Positions 6,224-14,485 of a stretch of 15,557 bases of DNA are shown one piece after another. Position 1 is the first letter of the stretch; each line of letters begins with the position of its first letter. Source of the stretch: UBA2227 sp036677505 (lineage in GTDB: Bacteria; Bacillota_I; Bacilli_A; Erysipelotrichales; Erysipelotrichaceae); contig JAVBWK010000007.1 of assembly GCA_036677505.1 (NCBI GenBank), forward strand, positions 1 to 15,557. The letters are read 5' to 3'. The notes under the pieces are model-generated. The model saw only the letters and a program-made list of their open reading frames with translations, did not search any database and was not told the DNA's origin. Position numbers and translations under genes: made by a program.

Positions 6224-7657
6224 ATGAAAAGAGTTCGCGTGCGCTATGCACCCAGTCCGACCGGACATTTACACATCGGAAATGCGCGCACCGCATTATT
6301 TAATTACCTGTTCGCAAAACATTATGACGGTGACTTTGTATTGCGGATTGAAGATACTGATATTGAGCGCAATGTTGAAGGTGGAGAAGAGTCTCAACTC
6401 TATTATATGCATTGGTTAGGGATCGATCCGGATGAATCACCTCAGCATCCGGGTAAGTACGGCCCTTATCGCCAGATGGAACGTCTGGATATTTACAAGA
6501 AACATACCGACTGGCTGATTGATCACGGATTTGCTTATAAGTGTTACTGTTCTTCCGAAGAACTGGATGAAGATTACCAGAAACAAGTTGAAGCCGGTCA
6601 TGCATCGACGCGATATAATCGCAAATGCTTACACTTAAGCAAGCAACAGCGCGAAAAGAATGATCAGAATCTATTACCTTATACTGTACGAGTTCGTGTG
6701 CCGGACAATGAGACGTTTTCATTTCATGATATGATTCGCGGTGAAGTGTCATTCGAATCAAAGGATATCGGTGATTGGGTATTGGTTAAGGCCAATGGCA
6801 TCCCTACGTACAATTATGCGGTCGTCATTGATGATCATCTGATGGCGATCACTCATGTATTCCGCGGTGAGGAGCATCTTTCGAATACTCCTAAGCAGTT
6901 GATGCTTTATCGGATGTTCGGATGGGAAGAACCGCTGTTTGCTCATATGACATTGATTGTTAATGAACAAAGAAAGAAACTGTCAAAACGTGATAATTCA
7001 ATCATGCAGTACATGAGTCAGTATAAAGAGTTGGGTTATCTGCCTCAAGCGATGTTTAATTTTATGGCATTGCTCGGTTGGTCACCGGAAGGCGAGCAGG
7101 AGATCTATTCTCATGATGAATTGATCAAGGTGTTTGATGAGAAGAGATTATCGAAATCGCCCTCAATGTTTGATAAACAAAAACTGACCTGGGTTAATAA
7201 CCGCTACATCAAAGAATTGCCATTGTCTGAGGTCGTTGATTTATGCAAACCGTTTTTAGAGAAGGAATTTGATATCAGCGATCGAAGCGATGAGTGGATA
7301 GAGAAGCTTGTGGCGTTATTTCATGATCAATTGTCGTACGGTCATCAGATTACGGAACTGGCAAGAATGTTCTTTTATGCTCCGACAGAATTCGAGGATG
7401 ATGCAAAGGAAGCATTGGCATGGGAGACTACACCTATTATTGCAAAATCGTTTTTAGTGCATCTGCCTCAAGAGTGGTCTGTTGAAAACCTGAAACTTAC
7501 GATGGATGCCGTTAAAAATGAAACAAATATCAAGGGGAAGCCGTTATTTATGGGGTTGCGTGCCGCAACAACCGGTCAGTGTCACGGACCGGATCTGATG
7601 AGTACCATATTCCTATTAGGTAAAGAAGAAGTTAGCAAGCGATTAGCGAAGATTTAA
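6224..7657 (+). CDS. gltX: Glutamyl-tRNA synthetase
   Basis: A 477-aa class I aminoacyl-tRNA synthetase that charges tRNA-Glu. The HIGH signature appears as HIGN (17-20) inside PSPTGHLHIGN, and the KMSKS loop as KLSKR (252-256). A Cys-rich stretch with CYC (107-109) and Cys135 matches the zinc-binding region found in many bacterial GluRS. The C-terminal anticodon-binding part contains GKPLFMGLR. Length is usual. AGAGGAA stands about 10 nt before the ATG, and the gene starts 2 nt after ispF. Whether it also charges tRNA-Gln (non-discriminating type, common in Bacillota that use GatCAB) cannot be told from sequence alone. Confidence 0.96.
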   Translation: MKRVRVRYAPSPTGHLHIGNARTALFNYLFAKHYDGDFVLRIEDTDIERNVEGGEESQLYYMHWLGIDPDESPQHPGKYGPYRQMERLDIYKKHTDWLIDHGFAYKCYCSSEELDEDYQKQVEAGHASTRYNRKCLHLSKQQREKNDQNLLPYTVRVRVPDNETFSFHDMIRGEVSFESKDIGDWVLVKANGIPTYNYAVVIDDHLMAITHVFRGEEHLSNTPKQLMLYRMFGWEEPLFAHMTLIVNEQRKKLSKRDNSIMQYMSQYKELGYLPQAMFNFMALLGWSPEGEQEIYSHDELIKVFDEKRLSKSPSMFDKQKLTWVNNRYIKELPLSEVVDLCKPFLEKEFDISDRSDEWIEKLVALFHDQLSYGHQITELARMFFYAPTEFEDDAKEALAWETTPIIAKSFLVHLPQEWSVENLKLTMDAVKNETNIKGKPLFMGLRAATTGQCHGPDLMSTIFLLGKEEVSKRLAKI

Positions 7658-7677
7658 TCCATAAGGGAGGTGTTTAC

Positions 7678-8913
7678 ATGTTTGAGCGGTTGACAGAGAA
7701 GAAAGTCATGCGTGATCCGATTCATGAGTATATTCATATTCAGTATAAGGTCATTTGGGACAGTATCGACTCTCCGGAGTTTCAGCGGTTGCGAAGGATC
7801 CATCAGTTGGGACCGACTTTCCAGGTGTATCATACGGCGGAACACTCCAGATTCTCTCATTCTCTGGGTGTTTATGAAATCGTCCGGCGCATGGTCGAAG
7901 AGGTGGAAGGAGTTAAGGATCATTTAAGCGAATTTGAGCAGGTAGCCGTCATGTTGGCCGGTCTGTTGCATGATCTCGGTCACGGACCGTTCTCGCATGC
8001 ATTTGAGCTGATTCAGAATCATCATCATGAGTACTACACAGAACAAATCTTGCTTAAAGAAAGCAGAATCCATCACATTTTATATGATGCGGATATAAAC
8101 TTACCCAAGGCTGTGGCTGATATCATTGCTCATCGTCATCCCAATAAATTGCTGACTCAGATGATTTCCGGTCAGTTGGATGCCGATCGGATGGATTACC
8201 TGTTGCGAGATGCGTATTTTACCGGGACCAGTTACGGACAGTTTGACTTAGAACGAATTTTGCGTACATTACGAGTGGCTGATGACAAATTGGTCGTTAA
8301 GGAAAGCGGTATGCATACAGTAGAGGATTATATCATGGCTCGTTATCACATGTACTGGCAGGTATATTATCATCCTGTATCAAGAAGTTTCGAGTCGGTA
8401 CTGACCAGTTTTTTCAGAAGGATGAAGGACTTGTATCATCAGCATCCTCTGACTTTGACCGGATATGATATGTTCGTTCCTTTTCTGAGGGATGAAGTCG
8501 TAAGCATAGATGATTATATTGCGATGGATGAGCCGGCCTTTATGTATGGGATGTCGCTGTGTAAAAAACATCCGGATAAAATTCTTTCGGATCTGGCCAG
8601 ACGTTTGCTGACACGTGACTTATTCGGATATACGGACATTGAAAATGAGAAATCAATTGCGGCGATGAAAAAGAAAGTCGAATCTTGCGGATTTGATCCG
8701 GAATATTACTTTACGGTCGATCGTGCGAAGCAACAACCCTATCAGCCCTATCGCGGCAAGGAGAGCTCACTGATATGGGTGTTACTGAAAGACGGCCGCA
8801 TTCGTGAATTATCAAATGTTTCTGTCATCGTACAGGCTATCGTAAAAGGAGAAGATAAGAGTGATCAGAAAATGTTTTTTCCAAAAACATGCATCGAGGT
8901 GAATCATGAGTAA
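7678..8913 (+). CDS. HD-domain phosphohydrolase, YwfO/SAMHD1-like
   Basis: A 411-aa HD-superfamily protein of the dGTPase/SAMHD1-like group, best compared with Bacillus YwfO. Members hydrolyse deoxynucleoside triphosphates or other nucleotides using a bound metal. The metal ligands read in order: His61 in RFSHSLGV, His98-Asp99 in LLHDLGHGPFSH, and Asp168 in SGQLDADRMDYLLRD. The N-terminal DPIHEYI (13-19) and the LRRIHQLG region (38-45) are also typical. The C-terminal third is more variable. GGGAGGTG precedes the ATG, and there are only 20 nt after gltX. It overlaps the following aminopeptidase gene by 8 nt, so these genes form one transcription unit. The natural substrate is not predictable here. 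Confidence 0.88.
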   Translation: MFERLTEKKVMRDPIHEYIHIQYKVIWDSIDSPEFQRLRRIHQLGPTFQVYHTAEHSRFSHSLGVYEIVRRMVEEVEGVKDHLSEFEQVAVMLAGLLHDLGHGPFSHAFELIQNHHHEYYTEQILLKESRIHHILYDADINLPKAVADIIAHRHPNKLLTQMISGQLDADRMDYLLRDAYFTGTSYGQFDLERILRTLRVADDKLVVKESGMHTVEDYIMARYHMYWQVYYHPVSRSFESVLTSFFRRMKDLYHQHPLTLTGYDMFVPFLRDEVVSIDDYIAMDEPAFMYGMSLCKKHPDKILSDLARRLLTRDLFGYTDIENEKSIAAMKKKVESCGFDPEYYFTVDRAKQQPYQPYRGKESSLIWVLLKDGRIRELSNVSVIVQAIVKGEDKSDQKMFFPKTCIEVNHE

Positions 8914-10147
8914 TGAAGTTAAGCAGCGCAGAGAACGGTTATTGGCCGATCTGCCATGGAACAGTATGGTAATTTTATTCGCCGGAAAGAGCGTCAAACG
9001 TTCAGCTGATGCGGATTATCCGTTTGCGGTTAATCGTAATTTTGCCTATTTGACCAACATTGACGAGCCGGAGGCGGTATTGATGATAGTTAAGCTCAAG
9101 CATCGCACGACCACCACTCTATTTATCAGGGATATAGACCTGACTTTGCAAAAGTGGAATGGAAAGTATATCTCCGTAGAAAAAGCAAAAGAGCTTAGTA
9201 GCGCCGATGCGGTAGTATATTTGTCCGGATTTGAGTCATCCTTTGTATCGCAACTCACCCGGGCCGGTGTCAATCGGGTATATGTCGATCTTGAACGGTT
9301 GAATATGTCAGATCGTTCGCTGGCCGGAGAGTTGTTTGTTAAAAAGCTCAGAGAAACTTATCCGGTACTGTCGATTGTGAATATATATCCTGAAATCGCT
9401 GCGATGCGTACTGTGAAGTCAGATGATGAGCTAAGAAAGATCGAGCATTGCATCGATGTCACAAAACTGGCATTTGAGCGAATGATCAAATCAGCGAAGT
9501 CATCTACATTCGAGTATGAGTTGCAAGCGGAGTTCGAGTACGAACTGAAGCGTAACGGGGCATCCCCGGCTTTTGATATGATCGTTGCCGGTGGGCAGCG
9601 TGCGACTGTTCTTCACTATGTCGAAAATAATGAGCAGCTTTCTGAAAACGAGTTGGTCCTTTGCGATATGGGTGCCGGCATGCATCTGTACAATTCCGAC
9701 ATAACGCGGACATTTCCTAAATCAGGGAAATTCACGACGCGGCAGAAACTGTTGTACAATATCGTTTTGGAAGCGATGGACGCAGTTTATGCCAAGATCC
9801 GCCCCGGTGTGACGCTGAAGGAGTTGAATGATGTTGTTATCGATACGTATGAAAAGCGTTTAAAGGAAATCGGATTGATCCAATCCCGCAGCGAAATATC
9901 TCAATATTACTATCACGGAGTTTCACACTTCTTAGGTATGGATGTCCATGATGTCGGTCAGATCGAAAATATGGTCCTGGTTGCCGGGAATGTGATCACT
10001 GTCGAACCCGGATTATATATAGAAACCGAGAATATCGGTATCCGGATTGAAGATGATGTACTTGTGACTGAGAATGGATATCGTAATTTAAGCATCAGTA
10101 TTCTTAAATCAGTTGAGGACATTGAAGCATTGATGGAAACTCGCTAA
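8906..10147 (+). CDS. pepP: Xaa-Pro aminopeptidase (M24B, aminopeptidase P)
   Basis: A 413-aa cytoplasmic metallopeptidase that removes N-terminal residues preceding proline. The N-terminal creatinase-like domain (to about 165) is followed by a pita-bread M24 domain with all five metal ligands visible: Asp254 (CDMGA), Asp265 (SDITRTF), His341 (HGVSHFLG), Glu367 (VEPGLY) and Glu382 (RIEDD). His237 and His348 match the usual substrate-site histidines. Length fits the family. The ATG lies 8 nt inside the HD-protein gene, preceded by GAGGTGA, so translation is probably coupled. A terminator follows about 23 nt after the stop, closing the transcription unit that starts at ispF. The distinction from prolidase rests on the long N-terminal domain and is fairly safe. 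Confidence 0.9.
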   Translation: MSNEVKQRRERLLADLPWNSMVILFAGKSVKRSADADYPFAVNRNFAYLTNIDEPEAVLMIVKLKHRTTTTLFIRDIDLTLQKWNGKYISVEKAKELSSADAVVYLSGFESSFVSQLTRAGVNRVYVDLERLNMSDRSLAGELFVKKLRETYPVLSIVNIYPEIAAMRTVKSDDELRKIEHCIDVTKLAFERMIKSAKSSTFEYELQAEFEYELKRNGASPAFDMIVAGGQRATVLHYVENNEQLSENELVLCDMGAGMHLYNSDITRTFPKSGKFTTRQKLLYNIVLEAMDAVYAKIRPGVTLKELNDVVIDTYEKRLKEIGLIQSRSEISQYYYHGVSHFLGMDVHDVGQIENMVLVAGNVITVEPGLYIETENIGIRIEDDVLVTENGYRNLSISILKSVEDIEALMETR

Positions 10148-10170
10148 TATTGGTGAAAATTGAGGAAAAG

Positions 10171-10194
10171 TGTACACAATTGTGTGCATTTTTT
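10171..10194 (+). terminator. Rho-independent terminator after pepP
   Basis: TGTACAC (10171-10177) pairs with GTGTGCA (10182-10188) with one G-U wobble across an AATT loop, then six T. It separates the ispF-to-pepP unit from the ywiB promoter. Confidence 0.8.
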
Positions 10195-10265
10195 ACTTTT
10201 GCGCCATAGCAGCAGCGATATTTCTGACCATGATCTTCAATTATCAAATAAACATGCTAATTCTC

Positions 10266-10293
10266 TTGACAAACATTGACGTTTCTATATAAT
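10266..10293 (+). promoter_or_regulatory. Consensus sigma-A promoter of ywiB-argS-rpoE
   Basis: TTGACA (10266-10271) and TATAAT (10288-10293), both perfect consensus, with a 16-nt spacer. The start would lie near 10300, giving a leader of only about 15 nt. There is no room for a T-box or other leader control ahead of argS. Confidence 0.85.
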
Positions 10294-10314
10294 TCAATAA
10301 GAAAAAGGTATGAT

Positions 10315-10734
10315 ATGAAACACTTGCATCCTGTCATCTGCAGAGTCTCGCGGAAATCCGTTTCTGACGGAAAAAGCGAAGTCATTCATTTGGGCAAAGC
10401 TTATCTTTCCCAATTTTCCGACGGGATCCTCTTGGTTTATCATGAATCAGCCAACGAAGAAAATTGTAAAGTTACGTTGGAGGTCAATGATGAAATCATT
10501 ACTTGCCTTCGCCAAGGAGAGTCCGTCACATCGTGTGCGTGGCAGCTTTCGGCACCCACTTCGATTTCAGTGAATTCAGCTTACGGTCAGCATCTCTTCA
10601 ATGTCATAACTCATCGGCTCATCATCAGCAAGCAGTTGATTTTGGTCGATTATGATTTGATGGTCGATGCGGATATGATCGATCGTATTGAGATGAAGTG
10701 GGAGATAAAGGAGGAAACTCATGAATCAAATTGA
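10315..10734 (+). CDS. ywiB: DUF1934 / YwiB-family protein
   Basis: A 139-aa protein recognised mainly by its place directly before argS, as with YwiB of Bacillus, and by its beta-rich, about 140-aa build without membrane segments. YwiB-type proteins are described as calycin-like beta-barrels of unknown role. The start ATG at 10315 has AAAAAGG 6 nt upstream and follows the promoter directly. A longer frame from TTG at 10276 would begin inside the promoter and is rejected. The gene overlaps argS by 14 nt, so the two are translated together. Function is not known. Confidence 0.75.
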   Translation: MKHLHPVICRVSRKSVSDGKSEVIHLGKAYLSQFSDGILLVYHESANEENCKVTLEVNDEIITCLRQGESVTSCAWQLSAPTSISVNSAYGQHLFNVITHRLIISKQLILVDYDLMVDADMIDRIEMKWEIKEETHESN

Positions 10735-12367
10735 ACAAAACTTAAAAACGATGATTCAGTCAGCCGTCAAAAACGTATTTGATGTTGAACTGGCATCAGA
10801 AGATATCGTTATTGAACTTCCCAAAGATAAAGCTCACGGAGACTATGCGACCAACGTGGCCATGCGTCTGACACGAATACTGAAGAGAAATCCTAAAGAG
10901 ATTGCTTCGGCTTTGGCTGATGGATTTGATTATTCCATCGCAGATGTCGAAAAGGCTGAAATTGCCGGACCGGGATTTATCAACTTCTTTATATTTAAGG
11001 ATTCTCTGGCTCAGTTGATTGGCAAAATCATTGAATCTGGGGATGATTACGGAAAATCTGATTTCGGACAAGGACTGAAAGTCAATGTCGAGTATGTTTC
11101 CGCCAATCCGACCGGAGATTTACATCCGGGTCATGCCCGCGGTGCGGCCATCGGTGATGCGGTCACTCGAATCATGAAATTTGCAGGATATGATGTGACC
11201 CGGGAATTCTATGTCAATGATGCCGGCAATCAGATCAACAATATGGCCCTTTCGTTACAGGCAAGATATTATCAGGCATGCGGAATTGACTTACCTATGC
11301 CTCAGGACGGATATTTCGGTAAAGATCTGATCGAGATTGCATCGACCTTAAAATCTGAAATCGGTGAGGATAAGTCAAAGGAAGATCCTTCCTCAAATGT
11401 ACCATTCTTTAAGGAATATGGTCTGAAGGCTGAACTTCAGAAGCTGAAGGACGACTTGGCGCTCTTTCGGGTCGAGTTTGATGTATATACCTCAGAACAA
11501 AGCATTTATGATCGCGGACTGGTTGAAAAAGCGTTGAAACAGCTGACAGATAATGGAATGACTTACATTGCTGATGGGGCTGTGTGGCTGAAGACGATGC
11601 AGTTTGGTGATGATAAGGATCGTGTCATTGTTAAAGGCGACGGCTTGTATACCTACCTGATGCCGGATATCGCTTATCACTTAAACAAAAAAGATCGCGG
11701 ATATAAGAAACTCATTGATTTCTTAGGTGCCGATCATCACGGATATATCATGCGTTTAAAAGCGGCGATTCAAGCTTTGGGTTATCCTGCTGAAGATCTG
11801 GATGTCGATATCATTCAGATGGCACGGATGATCAAAGATGGCGAGGAGTTCAAGATGTCAAAGCGTACCGGAAAAGCGGTTGCTCTGAAAGACCTGATTG
11901 AAACCGCCGGTGTCGATGCGATCCGATATTACTTTGTTTCACGAGCGGCAGACACACATATGGACCTGGATTTGGATATGGCAACCAGGCAATCCAATGA
12001 AAATCCGGTCTATTATGCGCAGTATGCCCATGCCCGCTTGTGTTCGATCTTGCGTCAACAAGAAAAAATCGTTCCGGCCAATCATTTTGAGTTGATTAAT
12101 CATGAAAAAGAAGTAGAATTATTAAAGCAGTTGAATGAATTTCCGTCGGTGGTTGCCGATAGCGCAAATACAAGGCAGCCACACAAATTATGCAACTATA
12201 TTCAACGGCTTGCACAATTGTTTCATAGTTTCTATAACGAATGCTATGTCTTGGATATGGAGAAACCGGATTTATCTGCACAGCGGTTGGCTTTGGTCAA
12301 AGCAGTTCAGATCACATTACACAACGCTTTAAATTTGATCGGCGTTGAACCTGTCGAAAGAATGTAG
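10721..12367 (+). CDS. argS: Arginyl-tRNA synthetase
   Basis: A 548-aa class I aminoacyl-tRNA synthetase charging tRNA-Arg. The N-terminal additional domain (about 1-115) is followed by the catalytic core: NPTGDLHPGHAR (129-140) contains the HIGH signature as HPGH (135-138), and KMSKRTG (378-384) is the second signature, unusual among ArgRS enzymes, many of which lack a clear KMSK. The DALR anticodon-binding domain makes up the C-terminal part, which begins with the NPVYYAQYAHAR segment. Length is typical of bacterial ArgRS. AAGGAGG precedes the ATG, which lies 14 nt inside ywiB. rpoE follows after 17 nt. Confidence 0.96.
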   Translation: MNQIEQNLKTMIQSAVKNVFDVELASEDIVIELPKDKAHGDYATNVAMRLTRILKRNPKEIASALADGFDYSIADVEKAEIAGPGFINFFIFKDSLAQLIGKIIESGDDYGKSDFGQGLKVNVEYVSANPTGDLHPGHARGAAIGDAVTRIMKFAGYDVTREFYVNDAGNQINNMALSLQARYYQACGIDLPMPQDGYFGKDLIEIASTLKSEIGEDKSKEDPSSNVPFFKEYGLKAELQKLKDDLALFRVEFDVYTSEQSIYDRGLVEKALKQLTDNGMTYIADGAVWLKTMQFGDDKDRVIVKGDGLYTYLMPDIAYHLNKKDRGYKKLIDFLGADHHGYIMRLKAAIQALGYPAEDLDVDIIQMARMIKDGEEFKMSKRTGKAVALKDLIETAGVDAIRYYFVSRAADTHMDLDLDMATRQSNENPVYYAQYAHARLCSILRQQEKIVPANHFELINHEKEVELLKQLNEFPSVVADSANTRQPHKLCNYIQRLAQLFHSFYNECYVLDMEKPDLSAQRLALVKAVQITLHNALNLIGVEPVERM

Positions 12368-12384
12368 TCATGGGGAGGACAAAT

Positions 12385-12747
12385 ATGAGTAATAAGTCGA
12401 TGACAGATATCGCATATGAGTATATGCAAAACAAAAATGGTGTACCCTTTACAGTTTTGTGGTCTGAAGTGTGCACTCGGTTAGCTTTTACGCAATCACA
12501 AGCTGAGAATAAAATCGCACAGTTCTACTCTGCGATGATGCTCGATACCCGTTTTACGGCTTTGCCGGATAATAAGTGGGATTTGCGTAAGAATTATAAA
12601 TACAAAGATACGCACTTTGATACCAGTTCGATTTTGATCGATGATGATGCAGATTTCGATGATGAGTCGAGCGAAGATGCGGAAGAAGTCGAGGAAGATG
12701 AAGACTATGACGGATATGTCGATGAAATCGAAGAGGAGACTTTCTGA
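12385..12747 (+). CDS. rpoE: RNA polymerase delta subunit
   Basis: A 120-aa delta subunit, an accessory factor of Bacillota RNA polymerase that helps release of nucleic acids and tunes sensitivity to initiating-NTP levels. The N-terminal winged-helix (HARE-HTH) domain covers about residues 3-75, with SMTDIAYEYM (5-14) and a KWDLR end. The rest is an acidic, disordered tail of Asp/Glu runs (about 86-120), shorter than in Bacillus, where the protein is about 170 aa. The start at 12385 is chosen because GGGGAGGA (12372-12379) precedes it; the ATG at 12370 would overlay that site. No separate terminator follows; the pyrG attenuator hairpin is the first possible stop. Confidence 0.9.
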   Translation: MSNKSMTDIAYEYMQNKNGVPFTVLWSEVCTRLAFTQSQAENKIAQFYSAMMLDTRFTALPDNKWDLRKNYKYKDTHFDTSSILIDDDADFDDESSEDAEEVEEDEDYDGYVDEIEEETF

Positions 12748-12753
12748 TTTGTC

Positions 12754-12782
12754 TTGAAACGACGATGGTCATCTGTTAGAAT
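12754..12782 (+). promoter_or_regulatory. pyrG promoter
   Basis: TTGAAA (12754-12759) and TAGAAT (12777-12782) are separated by exactly 17 nt, and GGGC lies 7 nt past the -10 at 12789-12792, the expected transcription start. The -35 begins 6 nt after the rpoE stop. Confidence 0.8.
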
Positions 12783-12788
12783 AATAAA

Positions 12789-12831
12789 GGGCAGAGCGTC
12801 CCCTGGTTTAGGGGGCGCTTTTTATTTTATT
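12789..12831 (+). promoter_or_regulatory. pyrG leader with CTP-responsive reiterative-transcription attenuator
   Basis: The predicted transcript starts with GGGC. A terminator hairpin follows: AGCGTCCCCT (12795-12804) pairs with AGGGGGCGCT (12810-12819) with one G-U wobble and a GGTTT loop, then TTTTATTTTATTT. In Bacillus subtilis pyrG, low CTP stalls polymerase before the C at position +4, extra G residues are added by slippage, and the resulting poly-G 5' end pairs with the pyrimidine-rich left arm to block the terminator. Every element is present here: three G, C at +4, and a UCCCCU target in the left arm. The mechanism is inferred from this match. Confidence 0.8.
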
Positions 12832-12847
12832 TAAAGAGAGGGTTACT

Positions 12848-14461
12848 ATGGCAAAATACATATTTGTGACCGGAGGAGTCGTCTCCGGCATCGGCAAAGG
12901 TATCATCGCAACGTCTTTGGGGCGTTTACTTAAAAATCGCGGACTGAAAATCTTCATGCAGAAATTCGATCCGTATATCAATGTTGATCCGGGAACAATG
13001 TCTCCTTATCAGCACGGTGAAGTTTTTGTGACAAAAGATGGTGCGGAAACCGATCTTGATTTGGGCCATTATGAGCGTTTTACCGACGAAGAACTGACGC
13101 AGAATGCCAACATTACTGCCGGGCGTGTATATATGAATGTCATTACGAAAGAACGTCGCGGCGATTATCTGGGAGCAACCGTGCAAGTCATCCCGCACAT
13201 TACCGATGAAATTAAGTCAAAAGTATATGAAGCGGCCCGTGAATCCGGAGCAGATGTCATTATTACCGAAATCGGCGGAACGGTTGGGGATATCGAATCA
13301 TTGCCGTTTTTAGAAGCCGCCCGTCAGGTACATTCAGACAATGAACGGGATGATGTCGTTTTTATTCATACGACCCTGATACCCAAAGTGCCGGCGAGCA
13401 ATGAAATGAAAACCAAGCCGACGCAGCACAGTTTCAAGGAGCTGATGTCACTGGGGATCAAGCCAAACATTATCGTTACACGATCTGAGGAAGCGTTGAC
13501 TCCGGATATGAAGAAAAAGATCGCACTGTTTTGTGATGTCCGTGAACACGCCATCATCGAATCACGGAACTTTGATAATATCTACGAAATCCCACTGTCG
13601 TTTCAGGCACAGGGATTTGATGACTATGTCGTCCATAAGCTGTCACTGGATGTGCCGAAGGCAGATATGACCGAGTGGAAAGCCATGATCGATATGGCCA
13701 ACAATCTTGAGCACACGGTGACGATCGCACTTGTCGGCAAGTATGTGCAGCTGCACGATGCTTATTTGTCGGTAGCTGAGTCGTTAAAGCATGCCGGTTA
13801 TCCGGTCGGAGCTAAGATCGATATCCGTTGGATCAACTCTGAAGAGTTAAGCCCGGAAAATGTGAAGAATCATTTGACCGGGGTCGATGGAATTTTGGTT
13901 CCGGGCGGATTTGGCGGACGCGGGATCGAAGGGAAAATCGCGGCTGCGAAATATGCACGTGAAAACAAGATCCCTTATTTCGGCATATGCTTGGGTATGC
14001 AAATTGCCATGATCGAATATGCAAGAAATGTTTGCGGGTTGCCATTGGCGAACTCTCAGGAGTGGGATCCTCAGTCTCCGGATCAGGTCATACATCTGAT
14101 GCCCGATCAGAACGGCGTCGTCAATATGGGCGGTACACTTCGTCTGGGTAACTGGCCTTGCCTGATTTCTGAAGGGTCTAAGACAGAGTCGGTATATCAG
14201 TCAGCGAAAATCTTAGAGCGTCATCGCCATCGTTATGAGTTCAATAATAAATATCGAGAAGTTATGGAGAGAAATGGTGTCATTTTCAGCGGTGTATCTC
14301 CCGATGGCCGTTTGGTTGAAATCGTTGAATTGAAGGATCATCCGTGGTTTGTTGGTTGTCAGTTCCATCCGGAGTTCAAGTCCCGTCCGAACCGGGCACA
14401 CCCGCTGTTCTTTGGATTTGTGCGCGCTTCTTTCAATTTCTCTAAAAATGTCGTAAAATAA
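12848..14461 (+). CDS. pyrG: CTP synthase
   Basis: A 537-aa enzyme that makes CTP from UTP, ATP and glutamine, the last step of pyrimidine nucleotide synthesis. The N-terminal amidoligase domain begins KYIFVTGGVVSGIGKG (3-18), the P-loop region, and contains QKFDPYINVDPGTM (38-51) and EIGGTVGDIES (141-151). The C-terminal class I glutamine amidotransferase domain carries the nucleophile Cys381 in GICLGMQ and the catalytic His507 and Glu509 in FHPEF. Length is typical. GAGAGGG precedes the ATG. Expression should rise when CTP is scarce, through the leader attenuator. fba follows after 24 nt with no terminator between. Confidence 0.97.
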   Translation: MAKYIFVTGGVVSGIGKGIIATSLGRLLKNRGLKIFMQKFDPYINVDPGTMSPYQHGEVFVTKDGAETDLDLGHYERFTDEELTQNANITAGRVYMNVITKERRGDYLGATVQVIPHITDEIKSKVYEAARESGADVIITEIGGTVGDIESLPFLEAARQVHSDNERDDVVFIHTTLIPKVPASNEMKTKPTQHSFKELMSLGIKPNIIVTRSEEALTPDMKKKIALFCDVREHAIIESRNFDNIYEIPLSFQAQGFDDYVVHKLSLDVPKADMTEWKAMIDMANNLEHTVTIALVGKYVQLHDAYLSVAESLKHAGYPVGAKIDIRWINSEELSPENVKNHLTGVDGILVPGGFGGRGIEGKIAAAKYARENKIPYFGICLGMQIAMIEYARNVCGLPLANSQEWDPQSPDQVIHLMPDQNGVVNMGGTLRLGNWPCLISEGSKTESVYQSAKILERHRHRYEFNNKYREVMERNGVIFSGVSPDGRLVEIVELKDHPWFVGCQFHPEFKSRPNRAHPLFFGFVRASFNFSKNVVK

Positions 14462-14485
14462 GGTGTGATAAAGGAGGATTACAAG

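Noticed and set aside
10148..10265. T-box or other riboswitch ahead of ywiB-argS
   Set aside because: The promoter lies at 10266-10293, leaving only about 15 nt of leader, and no T-box or structured motif is seen upstream other than the pepP terminator.
10276..10314. Earlier TTG start for the YwiB-family gene
   Set aside because: This start would lie within the spacer of a consensus promoter, upstream of the expected transcription start; the ATG at 10315 has a good ribosome binding site.
12554..12772. Minus-strand frame rich in His and Arg opposite rpoE
   Set aside because: It is the antisense reading of the Asp/Glu GAT/GAA codons of the delta acidic tail, not a gene.
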